Below, piece after piece: positions 7,535-17,122 of a DNA stretch of 64,000 nucleotides (positions within the stretch are counted from its first letter, which is position 1; the number at the start of each line of letters is the position of its first letter). The notes beneath the pieces were generated by a model that ran no database searches, was not told where the DNA came from, and was given only the letters and a program-made list of their open reading frames with translations. A program made the translations under genes and the position numbers. The stretch covers positions 1 to 64,000 of the forward strand of contig JAEWAY010000015.1 in NCBI GenBank assembly GCA_023391415.1, read 5' to 3'. The stretch is from Bacteroidota bacterium (GTDB taxonomy: Bacteria > Bacteroidota > Bacteroidia > Cytophagales > Cytophagaceae).

Positions 7535-9331
7535 TTAATCTGTTAATCCAATTAATCCTAATTCTGTCTTTTCTTCCAACGCCAGGATATCAGCTTTAAT
7601 TTCTGCTAATGTTCTCAATGGCTTAAACTCATAGAAATACTTCGTAAAGTTAATCTCATAGCCGATTTTGGTCTTGGTATCATCGATCCAGGCTTCGGGT
7701 AAATGAGGTTTTACTTCCGCTTTGAAATAGTCGTCAATGGCCTGTGGAGCCAGCTTGCCTTCTTTTGTTTTTTTCAGGAAAGGAATGTTTTCATAATCCC
7801 GCAAAGAGGTGTCCGGCTTAGGTTGTCCTTTTGTTTTTACGACTTTACCATTCTCCTTTAAAGGCTGTTCTACCGTTACCCGCCAGTAGCCAAAAAATTC
7901 ATTCGGGTATATTTTACAGAATTCATTTTCCTGAAAATCCCCATACAGTTGGGTGATAAAGCCAATACCTTTACTATTGCCGTTCTCCGCGATCTTTTTA
8001 CGTTTATTGCCCAGGCTTCTGTCCATTTTCTGCCAGAACCGGTTCACTTCCAGTTTTCCTTCTTTTACCAGTTCTTCGTCTTTTACACCTGTCGCGTTGA
8101 TGAGTTGTATTTTCCCTTTACGTTCCTTGCTTTTATGATTGGTCACAATCCAGACATAGGTACTGATACCGGTATTATAGAACAATTGATCCGGCAGGGC
8201 TATAATGGCTTCCAGCCAGTCATTTTCGATGATCCATCTGCGGATATTGCTTTCTCCGCTCTCCGCAGCTCCGGTAAACAAGGGCGAACCGTTGAAAACA
8301 ATCCCGATACGGCTTCCCGTACTTTTCATTTTGGAGATCATATGCTGCAGGAACAACAAAGAACCATCATTGATACGCGGCAATCCAGCGCCAAAACGCC
8401 CACTCATTCCTTTTTTCTCCGCTTCGGCTTTAATAGCTTTTTCCGCTTTTTTCCAGTCCACACCAAAGGGCGGATTGGACAGCATATAATCAAATTTTTC
8501 ATTTTCCAGCCCGTCTACCGTAAAGGTATTTCCAAACTTAATATTACTCGGATTCTGACCTTTGATCAGCATATCTGATTTACAGATCGCGTACGATTCC
8601 GGATTGATTTCCTGACCGAACACTTTCAGTTCAGCCTTAGGGTTGAGTTCCTTCACGTACTCTTCTCCACTGGAAAGCATACCTCCTGTTCCGCAAGCCG
8701 GATCGTACAACGTTTTCACAATACCTTCTTTGGTCAGTATTTCACGGTCTTCATTAAACAGTACATTCACCATCAAGCGAATCACCTCTCTTGGCGTAAA
8801 GTGCTCCCCGGCTGTTTCATTGGACTGCTCCGCAAATTTTCTGATTAACTCCTCAAATACATACCCCATTTCCATGGAGTCCATATCGGATAAGTCGATT
8901 TCCTCAAAAGACTTGACTACACGAAACAGAATGTCTGCTTGCGGATGATCCATTCGGTCAATCTGATCATCAAAGTTGAAATATTCAATAATTTCTCTCG
9001 CGCCAGAAGAAAAACCATTAATGTAATTCTTTAAATTAAGTGCGATACTAGTAGGATCCGCTACCAATTTTTCAAAATCGAACTGGCTTTTATTGTGAAA
9101 ATTCAATCCGGCAACCTTGTTCAGAGCAATATCCTGAGCGTTATCTTTTAAGGAAGCTATTTTGGGTAAATAGTCCAATACTTTTTGCTTCGTAGGAGCC
9201 AGCACACAATCCAGCCTTCTCAACACGGTCATTGGCAAAATGACTTTTCCATAATCAGACTGCTTATAATCTCCTCTTAACAAGTCTGCTACTTTCCAAA
9301 TAAGTTCTGCCTTTTCCCTAAAGTTTTTCAT
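7535..9331 (-). CDS. hsdM: Type I restriction enzyme, M subunit (HsdM)
   Basis: A 598-aa N6-adenine DNA methyltransferase and the first gene of the operon. The N-terminal HsdM helical domain covers about 1-150. The catalytic domain has GEHFTPREVIRLM (176-188), the SAM-binding motif DPACGTGG (210-217) and the catalytic NPPF (286-289). A conserved type I insertion around 370-400 (IIALPDQLFYNTGISTYVW) follows. With HsdS it forms the protective methylase; with HsdR it forms the restriction complex. A C-terminal helical tail (about 560-598) matches the family. The frame is intact. Confidence 0.96.
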   Translation of the reverse strand: MKNFREKAELIWKVADLLRGDYKQSDYGKVILPMTVLRRLDCVLAPTKQKVLDYLPKIASLKDNAQDIALNKVAGLNFHNKSQFDFEKLVADPTSIALNLKNYINGFSSGAREIIEYFNFDDQIDRMDHPQADILFRVVKSFEEIDLSDMDSMEMGYVFEELIRKFAEQSNETAGEHFTPREVIRLMVNVLFNEDREILTKEGIVKTLYDPACGTGGMLSSGEEYVKELNPKAELKVFGQEINPESYAICKSDMLIKGQNPSNIKFGNTFTVDGLENEKFDYMLSNPPFGVDWKKAEKAIKAEAEKKGMSGRFGAGLPRINDGSLLFLQHMISKMKSTGSRIGIVFNGSPLFTGAAESGESNIRRWIIENDWLEAIIALPDQLFYNTGISTYVWIVTNHKSKERKGKIQLINATGVKDEELVKEGKLEVNRFWQKMDRSLGNKRKKIAENGNSKGIGFITQLYGDFQENEFCKIYPNEFFGYWRVTVEQPLKENGKVVKTKGQPKPDTSLRDYENIPFLKKTKEGKLAPQAIDDYFKAEVKPHLPEAWIDDTKTKIGYEINFTKYFYEFKPLRTLAEIKADILALEEKTELGLIGLTD

Positions 9332-9420
9332 GTATTAGTTAAACTCCTTAATCGATTATATTTCTGCCAATGTTTTTTTACAAAAAATTGTACTTCACAG
9401 GCACACCTTATCCTATCAGA

Positions 9421-9428
9421 CAAAAGTA
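9421..9428 (-). promoter_or_regulatory. Possible -7 box for the hsd operon
   Basis: On the minus strand this reads TACTTTTG, a match to the Bacteroidetes -7 consensus TAnnTTTG, about 90 bp upstream of the hsdM ATG. No convincing TTG is found 19-21 bp further upstream, so the call is weak. Confidence 0.3.
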
Positions 9429-9500
9429 ACTAATTTTGCCCAGTCTTTATGTTTATAGACGCACATTGGTCATTGTTCCGGTCTTGTCTGACTATAAAAT

Positions 9501-9547
9501 AAAAAAATCCGGCCCCACTCCCCCAAACAGGAAGCAGGAACCGGATT
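9501..9547 (-). terminator. Rho-independent terminator after the B12 operon
   Basis: On the minus strand a 7-bp stem (AATCCGG / CCGGATT, 9541-9547 with 9506-9512) is followed by a run of T (9501-9507 read in reverse). It lies 35 bp after the stop of the T9SS protein gene and closes the B12 operon before the restriction island. Confidence 0.7.
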
Positions 9548-9581
9548 GGCCAATGAGGCTTCGAGGACTTCAGCCTTCGGT

Positions 9582-11897
9582 TTACTTCACCATCTTGATC
9601 ACATGCTCTCCGAATTTCATCAGGTAGCTGCCTCTTTCCAGCACTTGTGTGTTCACATGATTGGAACCAGCCTGTAGATGAACGTTCAGTACCGCTTTGC
9701 CTGACAGATCGTAGATAACCGCTTCTCCGGCAGCGGGCGGCGTGGCTACAATGTAATCGGTGAAGGGGTTAGGATATACCCCGAATCCATATATATCCAA
9801 CGATCCGATACCCGCGATGCCTACGGTCGCCGTTACCGCCGCTCTTTCCGATCTGTTGCCGGCCTCGTCAAAGGCTTCCACTTCCAGAAGATACTCCCGG
9901 CCAGCGGTCAGGCCGGTCACCGTATACGTTGTTTTGTTCGTGGTGCCGTAAAACTGGCCATCTACATAAATAGTATAGCCCTCTATACCGATATTATCCA
10001 CCGACTCCGTCCAGGAGAGAACGATATCGCCAAAATCCGGATTCGCCTGCAGATCGCCCGGCGCGCCCGGCTCATCCGTTATACGGATGTATATATCGGG
10101 CAGGGAACCGAAATACGCTGTACGTACGCTCACGTCCAGATTGGGCGTCACTCCGTTTTGCAAGGTGATATTCCGGTGCTCTCCGTAAAAGCTTCCGCCG
10201 CCCTTTACTTTAATCACCCCCTTGGTTAATACGAACTCTTCTTCGGCATACTCTTCCGGTATAGTAATCCTGTATTCTTGCGCCCGGCTGGCAAATGTAT
10301 ACTGGCCCGGCCCGAGGATCAAAGGAAACTCCGTGTCGAAACCGGTATATTGTATTCCCGCCGACATATTGTAAATCCCGGAAAGTTTATTGCTCGGATG
10401 ATACAGGGTGTTGAAGGTTATCGCTACTTCGTCGCCCGGCCGGAACAGCTCGCCCGGCCTGGTCGCGTTGCTGATGGTATAGGTGACCGGCTTGGCGGTC
10501 AGCACCTGATATTCGACAGCCCCGCCCGCCGACGCCAGACGTACGATATTGCGGCCATGTACCAGGCGTACGGTATAGCTTCCGTCTCCGTTCGCGGTAA
10601 CGCCCTCCGAGGAGAAGCCATTGTACGAAAGTATATTTTCTCCGATCACCGGCCGCGCCAGCTCTACAGAGCTCGCGCCTTCCGGTGTGAAGGTATAGTC
10701 GAAACCACCCGCGGAGGCTTCGTAATAAAGCACGTCATGCTCCGCGTCGACAAAAACGCTTTCTAGCTTGTCGGAGCCATCGGAATTCCAGTATTCGCCA
10801 ATCGTCATATTGGTCGCGATATCCGAAGCGGGCGCGTCAATGGATACGACAAATACACCTGTGTTTTCAGGCCATAGCGCGCCAAAAAACGCCGCTCCGT
10901 TGTTACCGACATTGAGGGTATGAGCGCATAGCATGGCGTCGTAAGTCACCAGCACGATCGCTTTGCCCGCTCCGACAGGTGTTAGCGCTCCTGTCGGAGT
11001 GACCGTAACGACGCTATGGTCCGGTTCGCCCTGTTCGTTGATGACGGTATAATGAAAATCAGGTTCTATAAAGTAGTTATTGAAATCCAAATCAACAGCC
11101 TGCCAGTTGCGCAGGTTGACAATCTGGAAGGTGGTGTCAAGCGGGAGGCTCAGGTGGCCCCGCGCGTTTATATTCAGGAAAATATCCGCCACATTTCTGC
11201 CATTGAGGCTATTTACGTCATAGTCCATTTCCTTCGGGCTATGGGAAAATAGTTGTTCATCGGTAAAAGTCAATATTTTATTAGACGCGTTGGGCGTAAA
11301 TACTCCCACATGCGTCAGCGCGCCCTCTTTGCTTACCCGGTAGTTATGCTTACCGCTGACATGGTAGGCGTATATCGTGTTTTCGCCCGAATCATCCACA
11401 TAAACCGGACGCTTCTCCTCGAAGGGAACATAATGGGTCTTGAGGTAATTGCCACCTACTGTTACGTTGGACGATTTTTCACCTACAAATACACGCGCTC
11501 CCTTGGGAACTACAAAACGGAAAGCGGCAGGGGTAACGCGGATCAGCGTGTCAAGCGGTTCGCTCCGCTTACCATCCGCCACGGTGATCGCCTTCACCAT
11601 AGTGGTCGCGGTGATTTCAAAAGGCGCGGTATAAAGCGACGCGCCAGTCTCTGTCGGCTCCGCGCCGTCCAGGGTATAGTATATAGCGGCCTCTTTCGAA
11701 GACGAGAGCGATACCAGCGCTCCATCCCAGAATCCCCCTTCGGCGTGATCCATACCGCCAACCGTTACGGAAGGGACAGGTAGCCCGGAAGACGCGGCAG
11801 CCATGTCGGGCCGGGCCGTTACATTCGCGTAAGACAACAAGAAGGCCGCCAGCAGGAGCAGGTTCTTCAATAAGTCGCTTTTCTTCATTATTCTCAA
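9582..11897 (-). CDS. T9SS-secreted multidomain surface protein of the B12 operon
   Basis: A 771-aa exported protein. An N-terminal signal peptide (LLKNLLLLAAFLLSYANVTA) precedes a chitobiase C-terminal-like beta domain (about 50-110, AIYYTLDGAEPTETG). A long Gly/Asn-rich beta region (about 125-600) of no recognised family follows. Next is a fibronectin type III domain (about 610-695, ending EVEAFDEAGNRSE), then a type A T9SS sorting domain (YPNPF near residue 710 to the C-terminus). The protein should therefore be placed on the cell surface or released. It is the third gene behind the cobalamin riboswitch, so a role in capturing B12 or B12-binding proteins is a reasonable inference. The middle region may be the binding part. 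Confidence 0.8.
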   Translation of the reverse strand: MRIMKKSDLLKNLLLLAAFLLSYANVTARPDMAAASSGLPVPSVTVGGMDHAEGGFWDGALVSLSSSKEAAIYYTLDGAEPTETGASLYTAPFEITATTMVKAITVADGKRSEPLDTLIRVTPAAFRFVVPKGARVFVGEKSSNVTVGGNYLKTHYVPFEEKRPVYVDDSGENTIYAYHVSGKHNYRVSKEGALTHVGVFTPNASNKILTFTDEQLFSHSPKEMDYDVNSLNGRNVADIFLNINARGHLSLPLDTTFQIVNLRNWQAVDLDFNNYFIEPDFHYTVINEQGEPDHSVVTVTPTGALTPVGAGKAIVLVTYDAMLCAHTLNVGNNGAAFFGALWPENTGVFVVSIDAPASDIATNMTIGEYWNSDGSDKLESVFVDAEHDVLYYEASAGGFDYTFTPEGASSVELARPVIGENILSYNGFSSEGVTANGDGSYTVRLVHGRNIVRLASAGGAVEYQVLTAKPVTYTISNATRPGELFRPGDEVAITFNTLYHPSNKLSGIYNMSAGIQYTGFDTEFPLILGPGQYTFASRAQEYRITIPEEYAEEEFVLTKGVIKVKGGGSFYGEHRNITLQNGVTPNLDVSVRTAYFGSLPDIYIRITDEPGAPGDLQANPDFGDIVLSWTESVDNIGIEGYTIYVDGQFYGTTNKTTYTVTGLTAGREYLLEVEAFDEAGNRSERAAVTATVGIAGIGSLDIYGFGVYPNPFTDYIVATPPAAGEAVIYDLSGKAVLNVHLQAGSNHVNTQVLERGSYLMKFGEHVIKMVK

Positions 11898-11955
11898 TCG
11901 TTACTTGTATTACTTTATTTAACAGGAATTATTCTTTTGATCATCTCTTGGCAGG

Positions 11956-11973
11956 GGCGGACATTTGTCCGCC
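11956..11973. other. Short hairpin between B12 operon genes
   Basis: GGCGGACATTTGTCCGCC can fold into an 8-bp stem with almost no loop, in the 153-bp gap between the BtuG-like gene and the T9SS gene. No T-run follows on either strand, so it could be an mRNA processing or stabilising structure, not a terminator. Confidence 0.35.
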
Positions 11974-12050
11974 ATCGTCGCGATATGTGGATAATGCCAT
12001 CTCCATCGCGTATTTTTTACAATACTTAGTCGTCTTCCATGAGATCCATG

Positions 12051-13253
12051 TTATTGGTATACCAGCGCGAAACGCGCCGGGATATCACCGGTCCGTACCT
12101 GCCATTTTTTGTGTCCGTAGCGGTCGAAGCAGTAGAGGGCGCCTGGATATACATGATTGGCCGCGTCGGTTATATAGATATCTTTGGTGACCGGATGCAC
12201 CATAAGGCCATAGGGCTTCGAAAGTTCCTTCGCGCCGCCACCGGCAAGAAAATTACGTGTGATCAAGCGCTTCATGCCGACATCGACAATCCCGAAGGTC
12301 ACTACATTGGACATGGTGACATAGCTCCACTCCGCGCTGTATATATAGAGCGAGTCGCCATCGAGATGCATATGGGAAACGGCGACGTCCAGCTCGCCTC
12401 CGAAGGTGTCGGTATGGGTATCGATCCAGTAGAGCCGCGAGGGAGCTTCATAATAATCGCCTCTTGAGCTGACCCACAGGTTGCCATAGCGGTCCGCCCG
12501 CAGGCGATGTAGGTTGGCCGCGACTTCGATACGCTTGGTTTCCTTAAAAGAAGGGATGTCGATTACGGAGACCGTGCTTTCATAATTCGGAACCATATAG
12601 CCACCCGAGTTGGCCACATAGATTTTATTGCCCACAATCTCCAGCTCGTCCGGCTGAAAGCCGACCAGACAGCGGTCTACCACCTGAAAGGAGGTGGTAT
12701 CTACTTTGGCGACGTAACCGATCTGCTCATAATCAGGATTGATCTCTACAGGACCGGCGTAGGAAGTCACATAGGCATAGCCCTCGTGAAACTGAATGTA
12801 CCGGCAGTTGGGAATATTGATCTGCCCCAGGCGTTTGGCGGTATATTTGTCCATGACCTCTACTTTGTTGGAGCAGTTGATGACCGCGTACAGCTTGTCG
12901 CCATATATTCTGAGATCGTTGCCGACATCGCCCATTTCCTTTGGCACGGATGGGTTCGCGTCGGCATAGATATTCCGGTGATAATTGCCCGTCGTAAAAT
13001 CAAAATAATCGAGCGTCGCTTTGTTGCCGCCCATATTGCCTTCATTGAGCAGATAGAAACCAATGATACGGGCGCCGGAAACCGAATCAGCCGGGGCCAT
13101 GGTATCCGGTGGACTCACCTGGACGACTTCCGCGGGATACACCTCTTTTTCTTCGCGGCATGAAGCCAATAAAAGGCTCGCCAGCAGCATGGCCGTCCAT
13201 CCGAGGGCGAAGGCTTTCCGAATTGCTCCCCGATTCAATATCTTATAGCTCAT
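12051..13253 (-). CDS. BtuG-like cobalamin-binding lipoprotein (DUF5074/YncE beta-propeller)
   Basis: A 400-aa lipoprotein with signal and lipobox LLASLLLASC (Cys about 32), then a disordered linker. A seven-bladed-propeller-like repeat follows (VMDKYTAKRLGQINIPN, VAKVDTTSFQVVDR, VSVIDIPSFKETKRI), typical of YncE/DUF5074 surface proteins. In Bacteroides the surface lipoprotein BtuG, a propeller protein, binds cobalamin very tightly and passes it to BtuB. The order here (riboswitch, BtuB-type receptor, this gene 42 bp later) fits that role. Binding residues cannot be assigned from sequence alone, so the substrate is inferred from context. Confidence 0.75.
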   Translation of the reverse strand: MSYKILNRGAIRKAFALGWTAMLLASLLLASCREEKEVYPAEVVQVSPPDTMAPADSVSGARIIGFYLLNEGNMGGNKATLDYFDFTTGNYHRNIYADANPSVPKEMGDVGNDLRIYGDKLYAVINCSNKVEVMDKYTAKRLGQINIPNCRYIQFHEGYAYVTSYAGPVEINPDYEQIGYVAKVDTTSFQVVDRCLVGFQPDELEIVGNKIYVANSGGYMVPNYESTVSVIDIPSFKETKRIEVAANLHRLRADRYGNLWVSSRGDYYEAPSRLYWIDTHTDTFGGELDVAVSHMHLDGDSLYIYSAEWSYVTMSNVVTFGIVDVGMKRLITRNFLAGGGAKELSKPYGLMVHPVTKDIYITDAANHVYPGALYCFDRYGHKKWQVRTGDIPARFALVYQ

Positions 13254-13295
13254 AGGCTTGTTGTCTGTTTTTATTAAAAATCATGCTCCGTATTC

Positions 13296-15347
13296 TCAGA
13301 TGCTTACTTTCAAAATCAGTTTATAATTCCGTCCCGGCATAGGATAATTCAATACCACATCATAGTACTGATTGAGCATATTGTTTACCTCCGCGGAGAG
13401 TTTGCCCTTGATTTTCCGGTAGCCGAACGTCTTTCCTACCGTCAGGTCATGCGTATACCAGGGCTGCTCATAGTTTTCACGGATATTGGAAGAGTTATGG
13501 TAGCGTTCGCCTACGTAAATAAAGCTGTAGTTCAGATCCCAGGATTTCCTGCCGAGATTCAGTATGACCGAGCCGTTGTGCCAGGGTATATAAGCGATCT
13601 GGCCTCCATAGCTGCCCGACTGTGGATCATTGTCGGAGGGATCGCTGAAGTCCCGCGCGCGTTGATAAGTATAGTTCAGGCTGGCGGACAATACCATATG
13701 AAAGGGTAACCGCCATCGCGTTTGCCCCGACACATCGATCCCGCGTATTTCCACGTCGCCAAGGTTCATCATCATCCAGCGGTATTGTCCGTTGCCTTTG
13801 GGCACCGCGATAATCTTGTCTCTGACCTGATTGTAATACGCGTCCGCCCGGAAATTCAGGCTGTGGAGCCTTCCCTTGGCATAGTCCCGGTTGTACTGAA
13901 ATCCCAGATTGTATTGCGTCGTGTATTCGGGGCGAAGCGCTACGTTTCCGATATCGGTATAGTACAGATCATTGAAGGTCGGCATACGGAAAACGCGTTT
14001 GTAAAAAGCCCGCAGCCGCAGGGGGGATAAAGCCTTTGATGCCGCGAATGGCTGATAGGAAACAAAAAACGCCGGAGTATATTCCTGCTTGTTGTCCGGA
14101 GTGCCGGTTCGCGCTCCCTCGCCCGTCCCTTGCCGGGCTCTGGCGACTTGTTCAAAAACGGTGGTTCCCAGCAGGCTGGTCTGCGCTTTGAACCTTCTCC
14201 ACTCAAAAGCCGTCGCCAGCGCGATGAGCAGGGTATTTCGCCGGGGGTGTACAAAGTCCCTCAGGTTCGCGTCCAGGACATTCCACTGATAATCGACAGA
14301 AAGATTCACGTCCCAGTTTGGCAGAATAGAGTATTTATTCGCCACTGAGGTATAAATTTCCTGCTGCAGAAACGTATTGTCGATATACATCAGCGTGGTA
14401 TCCGGATTCAGATAACGCGTCCAGTCATTGGCATACTTCGCGTTGACCAGTATGTCGTACCTTTTTGATACCTGCTTCCGCAAGCTGCCTTGCGTAAAGA
14501 AATTGCGGTCCCATTGCCGTTGCGAGTGGGTCCAGACATTGTTGACAATCGCTCCGGGGATTCCCCGCTCCGAATTATAGAAATAGCTTTTGAGATGCCA
14601 TTTGCCCGATTTTACATATCCGTTCAGCCCGCCTTCCAGACGCCAGGAGTTCAGGTCTCCGTTTTGTCGTACCGCGGTGGTGTCCCATGCCAGTTGTCCG
14701 TTGGGAAGCACCCTACGGTAGCGAAATTTGTACTTGCCGGAAGCCTGAATGTATTCCGCGTTGAACGACGAACTAACCTTTTGGCTGATTTCCCGCTCCC
14801 AGAGTACCGACTGATTAAGAAGCCCGAACGAGCCGGTTCGGGTATAAAAACTGAAGTTGTTTCGCTTGCCCTCCGTGAAACGGGGCCGGCGGCTTTGCAG
14901 ATAGATGGTTCCGGCGGAACCAAAGTCTCGGGCCGGTTGAAAAATCTCGCTTTTCTGGCCGTTGTACAATGAAATCCGCTCAATGTTGTCGAGTGAAAAC
15001 TTGCCTAAGTCGATTTGCCCGTTTTGCGCGTTGCCCAGTTGGATACCATCGTAGAAAACGCCCATATGGTTGGTACCCATACCGCGTATATCCACGGTCT
15101 TTAGTCCTCCGACACCTCCGTAGTCCTTGATCTGGACGCCTGAAAAATACCGTATGGCGTCCGCGACGGAAAAGCTGCTCAGCGCCTCCAGCTTTTCGCC
15201 GGAAAGCCGCTGCGAGGGAATGACCTCCTGATAGCGATCGCCGGTTAATTTGACTTCGCTTATAGACTGTACGCTGTCCAGGTCGATCTGGGCGTACGCC
15301 GTCGCGTGGAGCAGACATAGCGAAGCGAGGTGAACGATAAGGCGCAT
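13296..15347 (-). CDS. btuB: TonB-dependent cobalamin receptor (BtuB-like)
   Basis: A 683-aa outer-membrane receptor with a signal peptide ending about AYA (residue 19). The plug domain (about 30-145) includes ALSSFSVADAIRYFSGVQIKDYGG and GLKTVDIRGMGTNHMGVFYDG, and a 22-strand barrel follows, ending in the aromatic-rich SI terminus (NYKLILKVSI). There is no carboxypeptidase-like N-terminal domain, unlike the other two TonB receptors here. The cobalamin riboswitch about 200 nt upstream defines its substrate better than the sequence does. It imports B12 or related corrinoids using TonB energy. Confidence 0.85.
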   Translation of the reverse strand: MRLIVHLASLCLLHATAYAQIDLDSVQSISEVKLTGDRYQEVIPSQRLSGEKLEALSSFSVADAIRYFSGVQIKDYGGVGGLKTVDIRGMGTNHMGVFYDGIQLGNAQNGQIDLGKFSLDNIERISLYNGQKSEIFQPARDFGSAGTIYLQSRRPRFTEGKRNNFSFYTRTGSFGLLNQSVLWEREISQKVSSSFNAEYIQASGKYKFRYRRVLPNGQLAWDTTAVRQNGDLNSWRLEGGLNGYVKSGKWHLKSYFYNSERGIPGAIVNNVWTHSQRQWDRNFFTQGSLRKQVSKRYDILVNAKYANDWTRYLNPDTTLMYIDNTFLQQEIYTSVANKYSILPNWDVNLSVDYQWNVLDANLRDFVHPRRNTLLIALATAFEWRRFKAQTSLLGTTVFEQVARARQGTGEGARTGTPDNKQEYTPAFFVSYQPFAASKALSPLRLRAFYKRVFRMPTFNDLYYTDIGNVALRPEYTTQYNLGFQYNRDYAKGRLHSLNFRADAYYNQVRDKIIAVPKGNGQYRWMMMNLGDVEIRGIDVSGQTRWRLPFHMVLSASLNYTYQRARDFSDPSDNDPQSGSYGGQIAYIPWHNGSVILNLGRKSWDLNYSFIYVGERYHNSSNIRENYEQPWYTHDLTVGKTFGYRKIKGKLSAEVNNMLNQYYDVVLNYPMPGRNYKLILKVSI

Positions 15348-15549
15348 AATCCTACGAAGCGGTTATAGTTTCATGGTCAAAACAGCTTTCGGTCGGAATA
15401 TGGCTCGGGCCTACCGGAATCTCCGCTGGTGGGCTCTCCGATAAAATCGTGAAAATATCATTGAAATAAACGTATAGGCGTAACGTCGGACGCGTCCGGC
15501 CTACGGTGTTTGTCTCAAGCCTTATTCCTCGAAAGCTTTAAACTCAAGA

Positions 15550-15735
15550 ATTCTGGCAGGTATTCTGACTCGCTCCATCTTCGGGACTTCCTTCCCATCG
15601 CGCGCTGGCGACAGTGGAAATAAGAATTGCCCAAAGACTTTTGGCGGAGCTTACAGCAGCGGGTCTGTTCAGGATTCGCGCCTGATTCCCTTTTCAACGC
15701 GCTTTCCGAATGGAAACGGCGTCACCAAAATTCCA
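15550..15735 (-). promoter_or_regulatory. Cobalamin riboswitch
   Basis: On the minus strand the conserved elements occur in order: GGTGACGCC near the 5' end, GGGAATCAGGCGCGAATCC (15690-15672), GCTGCTGTAAGC (about 15661-15650), the CCACTG core (15617-15612) and the B12 box GAGTCAG..ACCTGCC (15571-15555). This is the classical adenosylcobalamin riboswitch. The 200 nt between the B12 box and the btuB ATG must hold the expression platform. A CGGACGCGTCCG palindrome (about 15487-15498) is the only clear structure there. Control is expected to shut the operon off when B12 is abundant. Confidence 0.92.
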
Positions 15736-15737
15736 GG

Positions 15738-15769
15738 CAAAGGTATATAGAATAAATGAATTTTAACCA
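15738..15769 (-). promoter_or_regulatory. Promoter of the B12 operon
   Basis: The minus strand carries TACCTTTG (15745-15738), a perfect TAnnTTTG -7 box, with a weak TGG about 21 bp upstream where TTG is expected. Transcription would begin near 15731, at the 5' edge of the riboswitch, which supports the call. Confidence 0.55.
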
Positions 15770-15937
15770 GGCTTTTTATTCCAAGCGATTTTAATCGTTT
15801 ACTCGGAAAAATGTTTGGGAGAGATTGAGCGGGGCTGATCCGGAGGAAGGATGGGCGCGGATCCATCCCAAGACCCCGCGGGCGCGCCGCGAGGCTTTGA
15901 ATGGATGGTCTTGTTCCGGGTATCGCGCCCCGACGGT

Positions 15938-17071
15938 TCAGGCCAGATTAAAAAGCTTGCCGTAATGCTCCTCGATAATCAGGTACGGATCATCGGTATG
16001 TGTGACATCCCGTATGTTGATCAGGCTGGCTTTGCTCATCATGCGCGTCATCTGACGGCGTTCACAGGGCACCTTCCGCCCGTTGACGTATTTAAATCCG
16101 GCCTCAAACGCGTTTCTTCCATGGGCGCACAGATGATTGTTGACAAAAATAAGATCACCTGATTCGGGTATGAAATCATTATAGATTAGTTTATTGGCTT
16201 CCTCCCAGAACGCGGTGAGGTTTTGCATGGCTTCCGGGCTCTGGCGGGCTTTTTCGTTGTAGATCTGTTCAGCCGCGTCAAAACGGATAAAAGGCCATTT
16301 TTTGTTACCATACAGAATAGATGTTGTCGCTTCATAGGTATTACTTTCATCTATGGAATAATTGGCGTCTTTAGGACATCTGTATATTGGCTGGAATAGT
16401 TTTTCCATTATTCCCTGAGTGGGGCCATGAGAGCGAATGGAATACAGGGAAGAAGGCACCTCTTCCTCATTGCGCAGGTACAGGAAGCTCAGAAAATCAG
16501 CGGGGTTTAACAGAAAAGCGTCTTCGGTATGCACATACAGATCGGTTTTGGAACCGGAGCCGGTCTGCGAATAGGAAAGCTTTTCGTCCGGGATAATGGC
16601 GTGCATCAGTCCGCCTCCCTGGCGCTGGGCGTAGTACTGTACCGGCTTGGAAGGTACGGCCCCGTGCAGCAGCGAGCAGATAAATCCATAACGGGCCAGC
16701 TTGCCATAATCGGCCTGCTGCCAGCGGGGAGGAGTAGGACCCAGCGTTTTCTGATCGACATCGATCAGGCCTTTGAAAATAATCGCGCCATACTGACTGG
16801 CGGAAAAATCAGTTCCGAAGCGATTCAGTATCCGTACGATCCGGTCCGGAAGAAACTGAAAGGCGTGCAGATGCAGGCTGGCGATGTATTCCGGATTCTC
16901 GTAATGATCGTAGGCGTGGGAAAGGATATCCGCGATATGATTGATCTGATTTCGTTCACGGGGGGTGACCTCCACAAGCTCAGGTCGCGTGGGTGGAGTA
17001 TCGCCAGTTCCCATAGTCGTTATATCGGTATCCGTATCCGCGTAAGGTACGGAGTCAGCTTTTAGTTTCAT
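15938..17071 (-). CDS. Fe(II)/2-oxoglutarate-dependent amino-acid hydroxylase, lysine-hydroxylase-like
   Basis: A 377-aa enzyme of the clavaminate synthase/VioC/AsnO type. The iron triad is H181-x-E183 (YVHTEDAF) and H317 (CAHGRNAF), with R338/R339 or R343 likely binding 2-oxoglutarate. Bacteroidetes homologues of this length include L-lysine 4-hydroxylases, and the siderophore context points to lysine. The first 30 residues look poorly ordered, so the start may lie further in. It is the last gene of the siderophore operon, 51 bp after the AMP ligase. A hydroxylated lysine or cadaverine unit in the siderophore is the prediction. Substrate is inferred. Confidence 0.75.
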   Translation of the reverse strand: MKLKADSVPYADTDTDITTMGTGDTPPTRPELVEVTPRERNQINHIADILSHAYDHYENPEYIASLHLHAFQFLPDRIVRILNRFGTDFSASQYGAIIFKGLIDVDQKTLGPTPPRWQQADYGKLARYGFICSLLHGAVPSKPVQYYAQRQGGGLMHAIIPDEKLSYSQTGSGSKTDLYVHTEDAFLLNPADFLSFLYLRNEEEVPSSLYSIRSHGPTQGIMEKLFQPIYRCPKDANYSIDESNTYEATTSILYGNKKWPFIRFDAAEQIYNEKARQSPEAMQNLTAFWEEANKLIYNDFIPESGDLIFVNNHLCAHGRNAFEAGFKYVNGRKVPCERRQMTRMMSKASLINIRDVTHTDDPYLIIEEHYGKLFNLA

Positions 17072-17122
17072 GATGGATGGCTTTTAGAGTATATGGATGA
17101 TTTGTCAGTATATGTTTACAGG

